Shown piece by piece: positions 34,985-44,154 of a stretch of DNA of 64,000 nt. The stretch's first letter is position 1. Each line of letters begins with the position of its first letter. The notes beneath the pieces are model-generated. The model made no database searches. It was not told the origin of the DNA and saw only the letters and a list, made by a program, of their open reading frames with translations. The position numbers and the translations under genes were made by a program. This DNA is from Gammaproteobacteria bacterium (lineage in GTDB: Bacteria; Pseudomonadota; Gammaproteobacteria; SZUA-229), in NCBI GenBank assembly GCA_026195255.1, contig JAPHSS010000020.1, positions 114,887-178,886 on the forward strand. Direction: 5' to 3'.

Positions 34985-35413
34985 ATGACCACCTTATATA
35001 AGCACCACTGGACACACTACATGTTATTAAAATTACTCCGCAATGGTTTAGGTTATCTCATTATTTTTATTAGCTTTTTTATACCCATTAAGCGGTTTTC
35101 TCGATCAGCTGATGAGCAGAAATGTGTAAACGATGTTACTCGCAATATGTCACTTTATCAGTTTCAGGCCTGTCCTTTCTGCCTGAAAACTCGCAGGGCC
35201 ATTAAACGACTTGGCCTGAATATTGAAACTCGCAATGCATTAAAAAACCCGCATCGTGCCGATTTACTAAGCGGTGGTGGCGAAATAAAAGTGCCTTGCT
35301 TACGTATTGATCAGAAAAATGGAACAATCTGGATGTATGAATCGAGTGAAATTGCCACTTACCTTGAACAGCAATTTGGTGAAAGCAGCACACCCTGCAG
35401 TGAACTGAACTGA
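34985..35413 (+). CDS. membrane-anchored glutaredoxin-like protein
   Basis: 142 residues. One N-terminal transmembrane segment (LGYLIIFISFFIPI) is followed by a glutaredoxin/GST N-terminal fold: MSLYQFQACPFCLKTRRAIKRLGL with a CPFC active site, a cis-Pro region (EIKVPCLRI), and SSEIATYLEQQFG. The start may be the ATG at 34985 or at 35021 (MLLKLLRNG); the latter gives a shorter cytosolic head. It probably catalyses glutathione-linked dithiol exchange at the membrane. A GST-like gene follows about 100 bases later on the same strand. Confidence 0.82.
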   Translation: MTTLYKHHWTHYMLLKLLRNGLGYLIIFISFFIPIKRFSRSADEQKCVNDVTRNMSLYQFQACPFCLKTRRAIKRLGLNIETRNALKNPHRADLLSGGGEIKVPCLRIDQKNGTIWMYESSEIATYLEQQFGESSTPCSELN

Positions 35414-35517
35414 ACTTAATATCTCACTTCATTTATCATTACAGGTAACACCTCATAGCCGAATAATGTCACTTTAAAGCCTGCAAACTGACTTGAAATA
35501 ACCACTCAGCGCAACTC

Positions 35518-36168
35518 ATGCCTATGCCAAACCCCCTGCCGATTCTTTATAGCTTCAGACGCTGCCCTTATGCGATGCGTGCACGTTTAGCTATACGTTA
35601 TAGCAATTTACAGGTTGAATTGCGCGAGGTGGATTTAAAAAACAAACCGCCTGAAATGATTTTGGCTTCTGCAAAAGCCACAGTACCTGTTCTTATATTA
35701 AATGATCAAACAGTATTAGATGAAAGCCTGGATATTATGTACTGGTCATTACAACAGAGTGACACTAAAAACTGGCTGCAAAAAAATCACCAGTCTGAAA
35801 TTGAACAACTCATTCAACAGAATGACCAGTCGTTTAAAACAGACCTTGATCACTATAAATATGCTGACCGATTTCCTCAGCAGCCCCCTGTTTACTATAG
35901 GCAGCAGGCTGAACAATTTTTAAAACTGCTAGAACAGCGCCTGACAAAACATACTTTTTTAATTCATGACGCAGCAACATTAGCCGATGTCGCTTTATTT
36001 CCTTTCATTCGACAATTTGCTTATGTTGATATCAAATGGTTCGAAACATCCGTTTACACAAACTTACACCGCTGGTTAACCTACTGGCTTGAATCTGATT
36101 TATTTCTCTCAATTATGCGTAAACACTCAAACTGGTCTTCTGAAAAACAGAACATCACTTACCTCTAA
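35518..36168 (+). CDS. glutathione S-transferase-like protein
   Basis: 216 residues. N-terminal thioredoxin fold with ILYSFRRCPYAMRARLAIRYSNL (CPYA in the active-site position), the cis-Pro motif KATVPVLIL, and DESLDIMYWSL. A helical C-terminal GST domain follows with FLIHDAATLADVALFPFIRQFAYVD. It is closest to the Grx2/GST group of proteobacteria. It follows the glutaredoxin-like gene; a functional link through glutathione (GshA is encoded at 22-24 kb) is plausible. The substrate is unknown. Confidence 0.85.
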   Translation: MPMPNPLPILYSFRRCPYAMRARLAIRYSNLQVELREVDLKNKPPEMILASAKATVPVLILNDQTVLDESLDIMYWSLQQSDTKNWLQKNHQSEIEQLIQQNDQSFKTDLDHYKYADRFPQQPPVYYRQQAEQFLKLLEQRLTKHTFLIHDAATLADVALFPFIRQFAYVDIKWFETSVYTNLHRWLTYWLESDLFLSIMRKHSNWSSEKQNITYL

Positions 36169-36275
36169 TATTGTAATACGTGGTAAATGAGAGCTGGAAT
36201 GACTATACGTAATCAAATTACTGTCCTAGAATAATATTAAAACTAATTGATCATCATTGATAAAAGGAAAATTAT

Positions 36276-37946
36276 ATGACTCATGAGTGGTATTCCAGTT
36301 ATCCCGAAGGCGTTCCCCATGAGGTAGATATTACTGCTTATGACTCTCTGCTTGATGTCATTGAAGAAGCCTGCGCAAACTACAGTAACAACCCCTGTTT
36401 TTGTAACTATGGAAAGTCACTAAGTTATCAGGAAATAAATGATAACAGCCTTAAACTCGCATCTTATTTACAAAATCAGTTCGCCATGAAAAAGGGCGAA
36501 AAGATAGCCATAATGATGCCTAACTTATTGCAAAACCCCGTTTCAATTTTTGCCGCATTACGTGCTGGCCTTACCGTTGTAAATACCAACCCGCTTTACA
36601 CGGGACACGAACTAAAACATCAATTATGTGACTCAGGCGCAACAACAATAATTGTGCTTGAAAATTTTGCATCAACATTAGAGGAAGTTATACAGGACAC
36701 ACCCATTAAGAAAGTTATCGTGACACGCATGGGCGATATGCTTTCATTTCCCAAATCAGCTATTATTAACCTGGTTGTAAAACATGTTAAAAAAATGGTG
36801 CCTGATTTCAAGCTGCCCGGAAATTATGATTTTAAACAATGTTTAGCACAAGGTGATATTTCAAAATATACACGGCCAACTGTTACACAGGACGATTTTG
36901 CATTTTTACAATATACCGGCGGCACAACCGGTGTTGCTAAAGGCGCCATATTAACCCATGGCAATATGGTGGCAAACTTGCAACAGGTTTCAGCGTGGAT
37001 AGAGCCTTTTATAGATAAAGGCAAAGAACATATTATTACCGCCTTACCCCTTTATCATATTTTTTCACTGCTCGCGAACTGCCTGTTTTTTATGAAAGTC
37101 GGTGGCTTAAATCACCTGATAACCAATCCCCGGGATATGAAAAACTTTGTTAAAGAATTAAAAGATTCAAAATTCACTGCAATTACAGGTGTTAACACTT
37201 TATTTAATGGTTTATTAAATACACCTGGCTTTTCTGATGTCGATTTTTCTCACCTTAAAATGACTTTAGGGGGTGGTATGGCGGTGCAGGCCTCGGTGGC
37301 TGAGAAATGGCAGAAAGTCACTGGACAAACCCTTCTTGAAGCCTATGGTTTAACCGAGACATCACCTGCGGTTTGCATTAACCCGATGTCACTCAAGTCT
37401 TACAATGGAAAGATTGGTTTACCCATGCCTTCTACCGATGTCTGCATTATGGATGATGATAATAATATTTTACCCGTCGGTGAAAACGGTGAAATATGCA
37501 TTAAAGGCCCCCAGGTGACCCAGGGTTATTATAATCTCCCTGAAGAAACGGCTTTAGTATTTGATGATAAGGGCTGGTTCCATAGTGGTGATATCGGCTT
37601 TATGGATGAAAAGGGTTACTTTCAAATCGTTGATCGTAAAAAAGATATGATTATCGTATCCGGCTTTAATGTATTTCCTAATGAAGTTGAAGCGGTTATT
37701 GCCAGTCACCATGATGTTTTAGAAGTGGGTGTTATTGGCATGCCCGATGAGCAAAGTGGTGAGTCTGTTCTGGCGATAATTGTCTCTAAAAACACACAAT
37801 TAACAGAACATGATATTCGTCTTCACTGCGAATTAACCCTTACCCGTTACAAAATACCTAAACGTGTTGAGTTTGTTAACGAAGTGCCAAAAACCAATGT
37901 CGGTAAAATTCTTAGACGTGAACTTAGAGACATGTTCGTTAAATAA
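36276..37946 (+). CDS. fadD: long-chain fatty acid-CoA ligase
   Basis: 556 residues, the usual size for FadD. Activates fatty acids to acyl-CoA through an acyl-AMP. Motifs: P-loop-like YTGGTTGVAKGAILTHGN at about residue 213, EAYGLTETSPAVCINP, GWFHSGDIGFMDEKGYFQIVDRKKDMIIVSGFNVFPNEVE, and the late TNVGKILRRELRD with the catalytic Lys. AAAAGGAAAA lies just upstream of the ATG, a strong ribosome site. It appears monocistronic and is followed by a palindromic element. Confidence 0.93.
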   Translation: MTHEWYSSYPEGVPHEVDITAYDSLLDVIEEACANYSNNPCFCNYGKSLSYQEINDNSLKLASYLQNQFAMKKGEKIAIMMPNLLQNPVSIFAALRAGLTVVNTNPLYTGHELKHQLCDSGATTIIVLENFASTLEEVIQDTPIKKVIVTRMGDMLSFPKSAIINLVVKHVKKMVPDFKLPGNYDFKQCLAQGDISKYTRPTVTQDDFAFLQYTGGTTGVAKGAILTHGNMVANLQQVSAWIEPFIDKGKEHIITALPLYHIFSLLANCLFFMKVGGLNHLITNPRDMKNFVKELKDSKFTAITGVNTLFNGLLNTPGFSDVDFSHLKMTLGGGMAVQASVAEKWQKVTGQTLLEAYGLTETSPAVCINPMSLKSYNGKIGLPMPSTDVCIMDDDNNILPVGENGEICIKGPQVTQGYYNLPEETALVFDDKGWFHSGDIGFMDEKGYFQIVDRKKDMIIVSGFNVFPNEVEAVIASHHDVLEVGVIGMPDEQSGESVLAIIVSKNTQLTEHDIRLHCELTLTRYKIPKRVEFVNEVPKTNVGKILRRELRDMFVK

Positions 37947-38300
37947 CAATTTATCGAACAGCGAACTAAACCAGATTAAGCAGCAGGTAAACACCAGCAC
38001 TGTTGAAGAGCGTCTCCCTCGGGGATGGACCGCGTTTTGTGCGCTCCGTCCCCTCATTGATGCCATCAAGAGCTGACAGTGTAGCTTATAGTCTTCGAAA
38101 AACTTTAAGTGTTACAGACTCAGGGAACAGAGCGCCAGAGAGCGGCGGCCTTTCCCCGAGGGAGATATGCCTTAACCGATAATGCCACCAGCTGTTACTC
38201 AAATTGAAATAGTCGACACTATAAACAAAACACAGCCTCGCTAGATCATACATATTCGAGTAAAATACCTATTCATTTCAACAAACACAAAATATCCACA
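37947..38300. other. intergenic region between fadD and purC with palindromic element
   Basis: About 350 bases with no credible gene. The 70-78 codon ORFs here cross the palindromic element. Apart from that element the region is AT-rich and presumably carries the purC promoter. Confidence 0.5.
38008..38172 (+). repeat. long palindromic repeat element, copy 2
   Basis: Imperfect arms at about 38012-38054 and 38130-38172: the outer part is TCTCCCTCGGGGA with its complement, followed by CCGC and GCGCTC stretches. The loop contains TGATGCCATCAAGAG and CTGACAGTGTAG, both shared with the element at 862-1034. The arms are more diverged from each other than in copy 1. No ORF with coding character lies inside. 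Confidence 0.8.
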
Positions 38301-39182
38301 ATGAGCCTTCATACCAGCCACATCAGCAACCTTAATTTACGTCATAAGGGCAAAGTCCGTGACATATATGATATAGACGATGATCATATGTTAATAATCA
38401 CCAGCGACCGCATATCGGCATTCGATGTCATTATGCCCACCCCCATCCCTGATAAAGGCACTATTCTCAATGATATCACTCGGTTCTGGCTCGATAAATT
38501 AGAATACATAATCCCTAATCACCTGGCGGATATTCCATTAAACGAGATTATTACAGATGAGCGGGAACGTGAAGCTGTAGCTCGCCATTCTATGGTAGTT
38601 AAAAAGCTCAAAGCACTACCAGTAGAAGCCATAGTGCGTGGTTATATTATTGGCTCGGGCTGGAAAGACTACCAGAGCACAGGTGCTATCTGCGGCATTG
38701 AGCTGCCCGCTGGTTTACAGATGGCTGATAAATTACCCGAGCCAATTTACACCCCTTCGAGTAAAGCAGATGTGGGCGATCATGATGAAAACATAAACTA
38801 CGCGGCCACAGAAAAACTGCTCGGCGCCGAGATGGCTCAACAGGTTAAAGAGGTTAGCCTTAAACTATATAAGGCCGCGGCTGAATACGCCCTGCAAAGA
38901 GGTATTATTATTGCGGACACTAAATTCGAATTTGGCGTAGATAAGAACAATCAACTGGTTTTAATTGATGAAGTGTTAACCCCCGACTCGTCGCGCTTCT
39001 GGCCAGCCGACCAATACAAACCCGGCAGCAGCCCAATGAGTTTCGACAAACAGTTTTTGCGTGATTATTTAGAAACACTGGACTGGAACAAAACCGCACC
39101 CGGCCCCGAACTTCCCGATGAAATAGTTAATCAAACAGCTAAGAAATATCGCGAAGCACTGACGAGGTTGACTAAGTCGTAA
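38301..39182 (+). CDS. purC: phosphoribosylaminoimidazole-succinocarboxamide synthase
   Basis: 293 residues of the longer PurC type found in many bacteria and yeast. Ligates CAIR and aspartate to SAICAR in purine synthesis. Motifs: HKGKVRDIYDIDDDHMLIITSDRISAFDVIM, AIVRGYIIGSGWKDYQSTG, FEFGVDKNNQLVLIDEVLTPDSSRFWPADQY. The last codons AAG TCG TAA (Lys-Ser-stop) are the first unit of a heptamer repeat array that begins at 39174, so the native C-terminus may have been replaced. bioD follows about 100 bases later. Confidence 0.95.
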   Translation: MSLHTSHISNLNLRHKGKVRDIYDIDDDHMLIITSDRISAFDVIMPTPIPDKGTILNDITRFWLDKLEYIIPNHLADIPLNEIITDEREREAVARHSMVVKKLKALPVEAIVRGYIIGSGWKDYQSTGAICGIELPAGLQMADKLPEPIYTPSSKADVGDHDENINYAATEKLLGAEMAQQVKEVSLKLYKAAAEYALQRGIIIADTKFEFGVDKNNQLVLIDEVLTPDSSRFWPADQYKPGSSPMSFDKQFLRDYLETLDWNKTAPGPELPDEIVNQTAKKYREALTRLTKS

Positions 39183-39276
39183 GTCTTAAGTCATGAGTCT
39201 TAAGTCAAAGTAATTGCGCCGTAGGCGTTTATCTTTTGATTACGACTCATGACTTACGACTCACGACTTACGACTT
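39174..39276 (+). repeat. inverted heptamer-repeat array at the purC stop codon
   Basis: Five tandem AAGTCNT-type heptamers (39174-39208), then a short spacer with a small GCGCC/GGCGT stem, then five or six heptamers of the complementary type (ACGACTY, 39234-39276). The whole folds into one large hairpin. The first unit contains the purC stop codon and the last ends 5 bases before the bioD ATG. The second array at 41336-41458 has the same design. Confidence 0.85.
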
Positions 39277-39281
39277 TCTTT

Positions 39282-39947
39282 ATGAAAGGTTTATTCATAA
39301 CTGGCACCGATACTGATGTGGGTAAAACCTATATTGCCTGCCAGATAGCCTCGGCTTTAAAACAAAAAAATATTAATGTAATCCCTAAAAAACCGGTTGA
39401 AACTGGTTGTGAATTAATTAATGGTGTTTTATTAGCGAATGATGCAAGTTTATTGTTAAAAGCATCACAATCGACTTCATCACTTGAGGATGTTTGTGCT
39501 TACCGTTTCACACAGGCTATATCGCCTAAGGTTGCGGCTAAACTATCCGGTGAATCTCTTTCTCTCAAACAGTTGAACACAGCCTGTATAAAAAACATTT
39601 CTGAAAATGATTTTTTATTAGTCGAAGGTGCCGGTGGTTTTTACTCCCCCATTTGCGAAAATGCATTAAATGCTGATCTTGCAGGTGAGTTAAATCTGCC
39701 CATTATTCTTGTCGCTGAAGATCGAGTGGGAGCCGTTAATCAGGTGCTGCTTGCAATTGACGCTATAGAAAAATATCAACTTGCCATCTGCGCCATAATA
39801 CTTAACTCCACTGAGAAGAAACCTCAAAACGAGCTGTCTAATAATGCCTGCGAAATAATAGCAATAACTCATCATCCCGTTTTCTCGGTTGCATACAAAA
39901 AACCTCTTTCAACTGATTTTCTAAAACACTTAAGCCCATATCTGTAG
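39282..39947 (+). CDS. bioD: dethiobiotin synthase
   Basis: 221 residues from the ATG at 39282; an in-frame start at 39249 would lie inside the repeat array and is rejected. It forms the ureido ring of dethiobiotin from DAPA, CO2 and ATP. Motifs: the P-loop GTDTDVGKTYIACQIA at residues 7-22, KKPVETGC, LVEGAGGFYSPI. The C-terminus is less conserved, as is usual. No other bio genes are in the window. The ribosome site is poor because the repeat array sits immediately upstream, so expression may depend on the array. Confidence 0.9.
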   Translation: MKGLFITGTDTDVGKTYIACQIASALKQKNINVIPKKPVETGCELINGVLLANDASLLLKASQSTSSLEDVCAYRFTQAISPKVAAKLSGESLSLKQLNTACIKNISENDFLLVEGAGGFYSPICENALNADLAGELNLPIILVAEDRVGAVNQVLLAIDAIEKYQLAICAIILNSTEKKPQNELSNNACEIIAITHHPVFSVAYKKPLSTDFLKHLSPYL

Positions 39948-40041
39948 TCTTTTCCTTACGTAGTTTTGCACTTTTAAAGATAGAAATATTCAAACTAATG
40001 ATTTATCCTTCAAGTCTGAAAAAAAAACAGGGAATCAAATC

Positions 40042-40857
40042 ATGACATTTTATAAAAAATTACTATTTATTATTGGCTTAGTATCATCAATCAGCGCCTG
40101 CAGCAGCGACAGTGGGCCTTCTGCAGCTATCATCACAGCCGATAACTCGCAAGATTTAGCTATTGCCGCAACAGAAAGCGCAAAGCAGTCTGTCACCACC
40201 AATAACGCTAACTTCTACTTAAAATCATCAAATGCATCCAGTTCAAGCGATATGATTTCAGAAAAAGTTAGAGATATAGCATTCGAAGCAACTTCACTAG
40301 GCGATGTAAGCCTTATATGCCCAGGTGGTGGAAGCTACAGCGACAACATATCAGCTAGTAGTTCATCTGCATCAGGCTCTATCACCTTTAGCGCATGTGA
40401 CACCGGTGACGGCGTTATTAGTGGTGTCGTTACATTTAGCGGAAATGAAAACAGCTTCACCATCACCTATAACAATGTAACGATTACTGCTCCTGGTATA
40501 TCTGAAACACTGAATGCAACTATAAGCTGCACCAGCACCAATACTTCTTTTGATTGTACAACCACGACATCAATTACAGGTATTGATGGACGCAGATACA
40601 CCGTAAGTAATGCATCAGTATCAGGTAATAGCTTTTCTGGTTACAATGTGAGTGCTACGGTAGTTGACCCAACTCACGGCTCGATTTCTATCAATGCATC
40701 ATCAATTTTATTCAATTGCTCGGCACCTAATGAAGGTCGTCCAAGTTCTGGTAGCATTACGTTTACATCTAGCGGAAAAAGCGGCTCTGTTGTTTTTAAT
40801 AGTTGCAGCTCATACACCGTTACTGTTGATGGTGTAGCCAACTCTTATAACTGGTAA
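40042..40857 (+). CDS. hypothetical Ser/Thr-rich lipoprotein
   Basis: 271 residues, unrecognised. Lipoprotein signal with ISAC at about residue 20. The mature part is rich in Ser, Thr, Asn and Gly, with regular beta-strand-like alternation and seven or more cysteines (for example LICPGGGSY, FSACDTGDG, ISCTSTNTSFDCTT, LFNCSAP, FNSCSSY), suggesting disulfide-bonded beta repeats on the cell surface or in the periplasm. AAAACAGGGA upstream could serve as ribosome site. The terminator downstream is shared with the convergent FKBP gene. Confidence 0.6.
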   Translation: MTFYKKLLFIIGLVSSISACSSDSGPSAAIITADNSQDLAIAATESAKQSVTTNNANFYLKSSNASSSSDMISEKVRDIAFEATSLGDVSLICPGGGSYSDNISASSSSASGSITFSACDTGDGVISGVVTFSGNENSFTITYNNVTITAPGISETLNATISCTSTNTSFDCTTTTSITGIDGRRYTVSNASVSGNSFSGYNVSATVVDPTHGSISINASSILFNCSAPNEGRPSSGSITFTSSGKSGSVVFNSCSSYTVTVDGVANSYNW

Positions 40858-40875
40858 TTACTAAAATGTAAGCAT

Positions 40876-40908
40876 AAAAAAGGCACATCAAATGATGTGC
40901 CTTTTTTT
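40876..40908. terminator. bidirectional terminator between convergent genes
   Basis: AAAAAGGCACATCA-AA-TGATGTGCCTTTTTTT: a perfect 12-base stem with A and T runs on both sides, between the lipoprotein gene and the FKBP gene. Confidence 0.9.
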
Positions 40909-40927
40909 ATAATAAATTATAAAAATT

Positions 40928-41263
40928 CTAACGAATTTCTAACAACTCAACTTCAAAAACCAGTGTTGCATCAGGTGGAATAACACCACCGGCACCGTTC
41001 GCACCATAACCCATTTCTGGTGGAATAGTTAACTTACGTTTACCACCAATTTTCATGCCTTTAACACCTTCATCCCAGCCTTTAATGACCTGACCCACAC
41101 CCAGTGTAAAACTGAATGGATCATTACGATCAACACTTGAGTCAAACTTTGTGCCATCGGTTAACCAGCCGGTGTAATGCACTACCACTAATTCTGCACC
41201 GTCAGAGGCACCGGCTTCAGCGCCTTCACCTACATTTAATTCCACAATTTCTAATTCAGACAT
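40928..41263 (-). CDS. FKBP-type peptidyl-prolyl isomerase
   Basis: A 111-residue single-domain FKBP without signal peptide, so cytosolic. The full motif set is present: [71 protein letters not shown]. It speeds cis-trans isomerisation of peptidyl-prolyl bonds. GAGGAAAAAGC precedes the ATG. It shares the bidirectional terminator with the gene at 40042. Confidence 0.93.
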   Translation of the reverse strand: MSELEIVELNVGEGAEAGASDGAELVVVHYTGWLTDGTKFDSSVDRNDPFSFTLGVGQVIKGWDEGVKGMKIGGKRKLTIPPEMGYGANGAGGVIPPDATLVFEVELLEIR

Positions 41264-41335
41264 GCTTTTTCCTCTTTCATTTTAAATATGTTTTTATGTT
41301 TCTTAACCCTCTCTTATTTGAGAGAAGTTTTTTAG

Positions 41336-41458
41336 AAGTCTTAAGTCGTAAGTCTTAAGTCGTAAGTCAAAGCGGTCAGGCTTCGCCTGCTTCTTTTGCA
41401 TTTGCTTTTGACTAACGACTTATGACTTATGACTTATGACTTTTTCAACTTACGACTT
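41336..41458 (-). repeat. inverted heptamer-repeat array at the symporter stop codon
   Basis: Five AAGTCNT-type heptamers (41336-41370), a spacer with a CAGGC-TTCG-CCTG-type hairpin, then five or six complementary heptamers (41407-41458). Read on the minus strand it begins with AAG TCG TAA, which encodes the last residues and the stop of the AGCS symporter, the same relation as the array at purC. Confidence 0.85.
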
Positions 41459-42805
41459 TTTTGAATGTTTTTCAAAATACTCATCTTTCATTTTCTTAAC
41501 CAGGGCACTTAACATAACCAGTGCAATTAGATTGGGTATTGCCATCAGAATATTTGTTATATCAGCAATATTCCAGACGAGTTTTAAAGGCACAATCGCG
41601 CCAACAACAATTAATAATGTATAAACAACCCTGTAAGGTAAAACTGCTTTTTCACCAAACATGAATTTTACACTTCGATCACCATAATATGACCATGCAA
41701 TTATCGTGGAAAAAGCAAACAAAGCCAAACCCCCACCGACTATAACTGCACCCGCATCTCCTATTGACTGACTAAATGCATAAGCCGTTAAGGATGCGCC
41801 GGTTATATCATCAGGTGCTGTTATATATGCGCCGGTCACCACAATTGCAAGCCCTGTCATGCTACATATAACTAATGTATCGATAAACGGCTCCATCATC
41901 GCCACCAGACCTTCTCGCACAGGTTCGTTGGTAGTGCCTGCCGCATGCGCCATTGGAGACGAGCCGAGGCCCGCTTCATTTGAAAACAGACCCCTCGCAA
42001 CACCCCAGCGAATGGCTTCACCAACTGCTGCGCCACCTACTGCCCAGGGGTTTAAGGCATGATTAAATATGGTTGAAATGGCCGCCGGTATCTGTTCATA
42101 CTCATTTATCAGAACAATCAGAGCCACGGCGATATAAACAATCGCCATAAACGGCACAATCTTACTGGCTACTTTAGCAATGCGTTTTACCCCGCCCAGT
42201 ATAACCAGGCCAACTAACATCGCCATAATGACACCTACCAGCCAGTTATAGTTTTTAATATCCGGCGCGATAAACGACAAACCGTCTACTACGGAATTAA
42301 CCTGCACAAGGTTACCAATACCAAATGAGGCTATTGCAGCAAAAGCCGCAAATAACATCGCCATTCGTTTCATTTTCAGGCCATTTAACAGGGTATACAT
42401 AGGGCCACCCGAAACACCCTGCTTGTCAATTTCTCTAAACTTTAAAGCCAGGGTACTTTCCGTAAATTTAGTTGCCATGCCTAAAAATGCGGTTACCCAC
42501 ATCCAGAATAAGGCACCGGGACCACCCAGGGTAATAGCGGTTGCTACACCCGCTATATTACCCGTGCCGATTGTGGCTGATAAAGCCGTTGATAAGGCCT
42601 GAAAATGGCTGACATCCCCTTTATCGTCCTTACAGGCATATTTACCCTGAATGATATGAAATGAATGTTTGAAACCTCTTACCTGAATCACACCTAACCT
42701 GATAGTTAGATACAAACCTACGCCTAATAAGCCGCCTAAAGTAACCCAGCTACCCCAGAGCAAACTCGACAAATCACCACTTAACGCCGTTAGTTGATCA
42801 AGCAT
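41450..42805 (-). CDS. alanine/sodium symporter family (AGCS) transporter
   Basis: 451 residues with about ten transmembrane segments. Takes up alanine or glycine with sodium or protons. AGCS motifs: FQALSTALSATIGTGNIAGVATAITLGGPGALFWMWVTAFLGMATKFTESTLA, the GGPMYTLLNGL region, and RGLFSNEAGLGSSPMAHAAGTTNEPVREGLVAMMEPFIDTL. The C-terminus ends KHSKKS, where the last Lys-Ser-stop is supplied by the heptamer repeat array. Orientation is convergent with bioD and its followers. Confidence 0.92.
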   Translation of the reverse strand: MLDQLTALSGDLSSLLWGSWVTLGGLLGVGLYLTIRLGVIQVRGFKHSFHIIQGKYACKDDKGDVSHFQALSTALSATIGTGNIAGVATAITLGGPGALFWMWVTAFLGMATKFTESTLALKFREIDKQGVSGGPMYTLLNGLKMKRMAMLFAAFAAIASFGIGNLVQVNSVVDGLSFIAPDIKNYNWLVGVIMAMLVGLVILGGVKRIAKVASKIVPFMAIVYIAVALIVLINEYEQIPAAISTIFNHALNPWAVGGAAVGEAIRWGVARGLFSNEAGLGSSPMAHAAGTTNEPVREGLVAMMEPFIDTLVICSMTGLAIVVTGAYITAPDDITGASLTAYAFSQSIGDAGAVIVGGGLALFAFSTIIAWSYYGDRSVKFMFGEKAVLPYRVVYTLLIVVGAIVPLKLVWNIADITNILMAIPNLIALVMLSALVKKMKDEYFEKHSKKS

Positions 42806-42906
42806 GTTTTTCCTTTATATCCTTTATCAGTCAGTATAATTTTTTACACAATAGTACACATTTTCAGGTGAAATACTTTAAGTATTTAGAAGTCAAAGGC
42901 AGAAGA

Positions 42907-42952
42907 AACCGCAAATGAACTCGTTCCCACGCGGGAGCGTGGGAACGAGTTA
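42907..42952. repeat. REP-like palindromic unit C
   Basis: A perfect 15-base inverted repeat AACTCGTTCCCACGC / GCGTGGGAACGAGTT with a 4-base loop, preceded by AACCGCAAAT. The same preceding sequence flanks unit B at 34892-34901, so the copies share more than the hairpin. Located between the AGCS gene start and the fba terminator. Confidence 0.85.
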
Positions 42953-43001
42953 AGTTCGTATATAGAGATTTAATCTGGATAAATTTATATTTCTCTTAAA
43001 T

Positions 43002-43032
43002 AAAAAAAGGGAAGCCTAAGCCTCCCTTTTTT
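43002..43032 (-). terminator. terminator of the tkt-gap-pgk-pyk-fba cluster
   Basis: Read on the minus strand: A run, GGGAGGC, TTAG, GGCTTCCC-type stem with one G-U pair, then seven T. It lies about 20 bases after the fba stop. Confidence 0.85.
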
Positions 43033-43054
43033 AATACTTCAAAATAAGCTTAAC

Positions 43055-44092
43055 TTACTTGTAGTAACCAATCATTTTTTCTAATGAGTCAACTTTGATC
43101 TTGTCTGCATTACCAGCACTTCCGAAAGACTCAAAACGTGCTTTACAGATTTCTTTCATTGCCTTAGTAGATTCTTTAAGGAATTTACGTGGGTCAAAGT
43201 TAGATGGATTTTCCTGTAAGTGACGACGTACAGAACCTGTAGAAGCCATACGTAAGTCAGTATCGATATTAACTTTACGAACACCAGACTTAATGCCTTT
43301 AACGATTTCTTCAACGGGAACACCGTAGGTTTGACCCATATCACCACCGTGGTTATTGATAATCGCTAACCATTCCTGTGGAACTGAAGATGAACCGTGC
43401 ATAACCAGGTGAGTGTTTGGTAGTTTTGCATGAATTTCCTGGATGCGATCAATACGTAAAATTTCACCGTCTGGCTCTTTAGTGAATTTGTAAGCACCAT
43501 GTGATGTACCGATAGCAATTGCTAATGCATCAACGTTAGTTTGCTCAACAAAGTCTGACGCCTCATCAACAGATGTTAAAAGCATATCAAGGTCTAATTT
43601 ACCATCAGCACCGTGACCGTCTTCTTCACCCATTTCGCCGGTTTCTAATGAACCCAGGCAACCTAACTCACCTTCAACTGAAACACCGCCAGCGTGAGCC
43701 ATTTTTACAACTTCTTTAGTTACTGCAACGTTATATTCAAAAGAAGAAGGTGTTTTCATGTCTGCTTCTAAAGAACCATCCATCATTACTGATGAGAAAC
43801 CAGACTGGATAGAACGTAAACATACTGCTGGCTCAGAACCGTGATCCTGATGCATAACAATCGGAATGTGTGGGTACATTTCAATTGCAGCAGAAATCAG
43901 GTGACGCAGGAATGGTTCACCTGCGTATGAACGAGCACCAGCAGAACCCTGCATGATAACCGGGCTGTTAGTTTCATCTGCAGCTTGCATGATAGCGTGT
44001 ACCTGCTCCATGTTATTTACATTGAAAGCCGGCATGCCGTAGCTGTTTTCAGCTGCGTGATCTAGTAATTGGCGTAATGAGATTAGTGCCAT
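43055..44092 (-). CDS. fba: fructose-bisphosphate aldolase, class II (Calvin-cycle type)
   Basis: 345 residues. Zinc-dependent aldolase that joins or splits GAP and DHAP; this subtype also acts on sedoheptulose bisphosphate (CbbA-like). Motifs: [33 protein letters not shown] with zinc-binding His, [63 protein letters not shown] with 7-base spacing precedes the ATG. It is the last gene of the minus-strand carbon cluster and is followed by a terminator. Confidence 0.95.
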   Translation of the reverse strand: MALISLRQLLDHAAENSYGMPAFNVNNMEQVHAIMQAADETNSPVIMQGSAGARSYAGEPFLRHLISAAIEMYPHIPIVMHQDHGSEPAVCLRSIQSGFSSVMMDGSLEADMKTPSSFEYNVAVTKEVVKMAHAGGVSVEGELGCLGSLETGEMGEEDGHGADGKLDLDMLLTSVDEASDFVEQTNVDALAIAIGTSHGAYKFTKEPDGEILRIDRIQEIHAKLPNTHLVMHGSSSVPQEWLAIINNHGGDMGQTYGVPVEEIVKGIKSGVRKVNIDTDLRMASTGSVRRHLQENPSNFDPRKFLKESTKAMKEICKARFESFGSAGNADKIKVDSLEKMIGYYK

Positions 44093-44154
44093 GTTATTTA
44101 CTCCTTAATGTTAAGGTTTGTTTAATCAAAAAAATAAAATCGTTTCTAAAACTT

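Noticed and set aside
39249-39281. Upstream start for bioD
   Set aside because: The extra codons are encoded by the heptamer array and precede the conserved MKGLFITGTDTDVGKT.
39174-41458. Possible CRISPR array from heptamer repeats
   Set aside because: Units are 7 bases with no unique spacers and form inverted arms; no cas genes are nearby.
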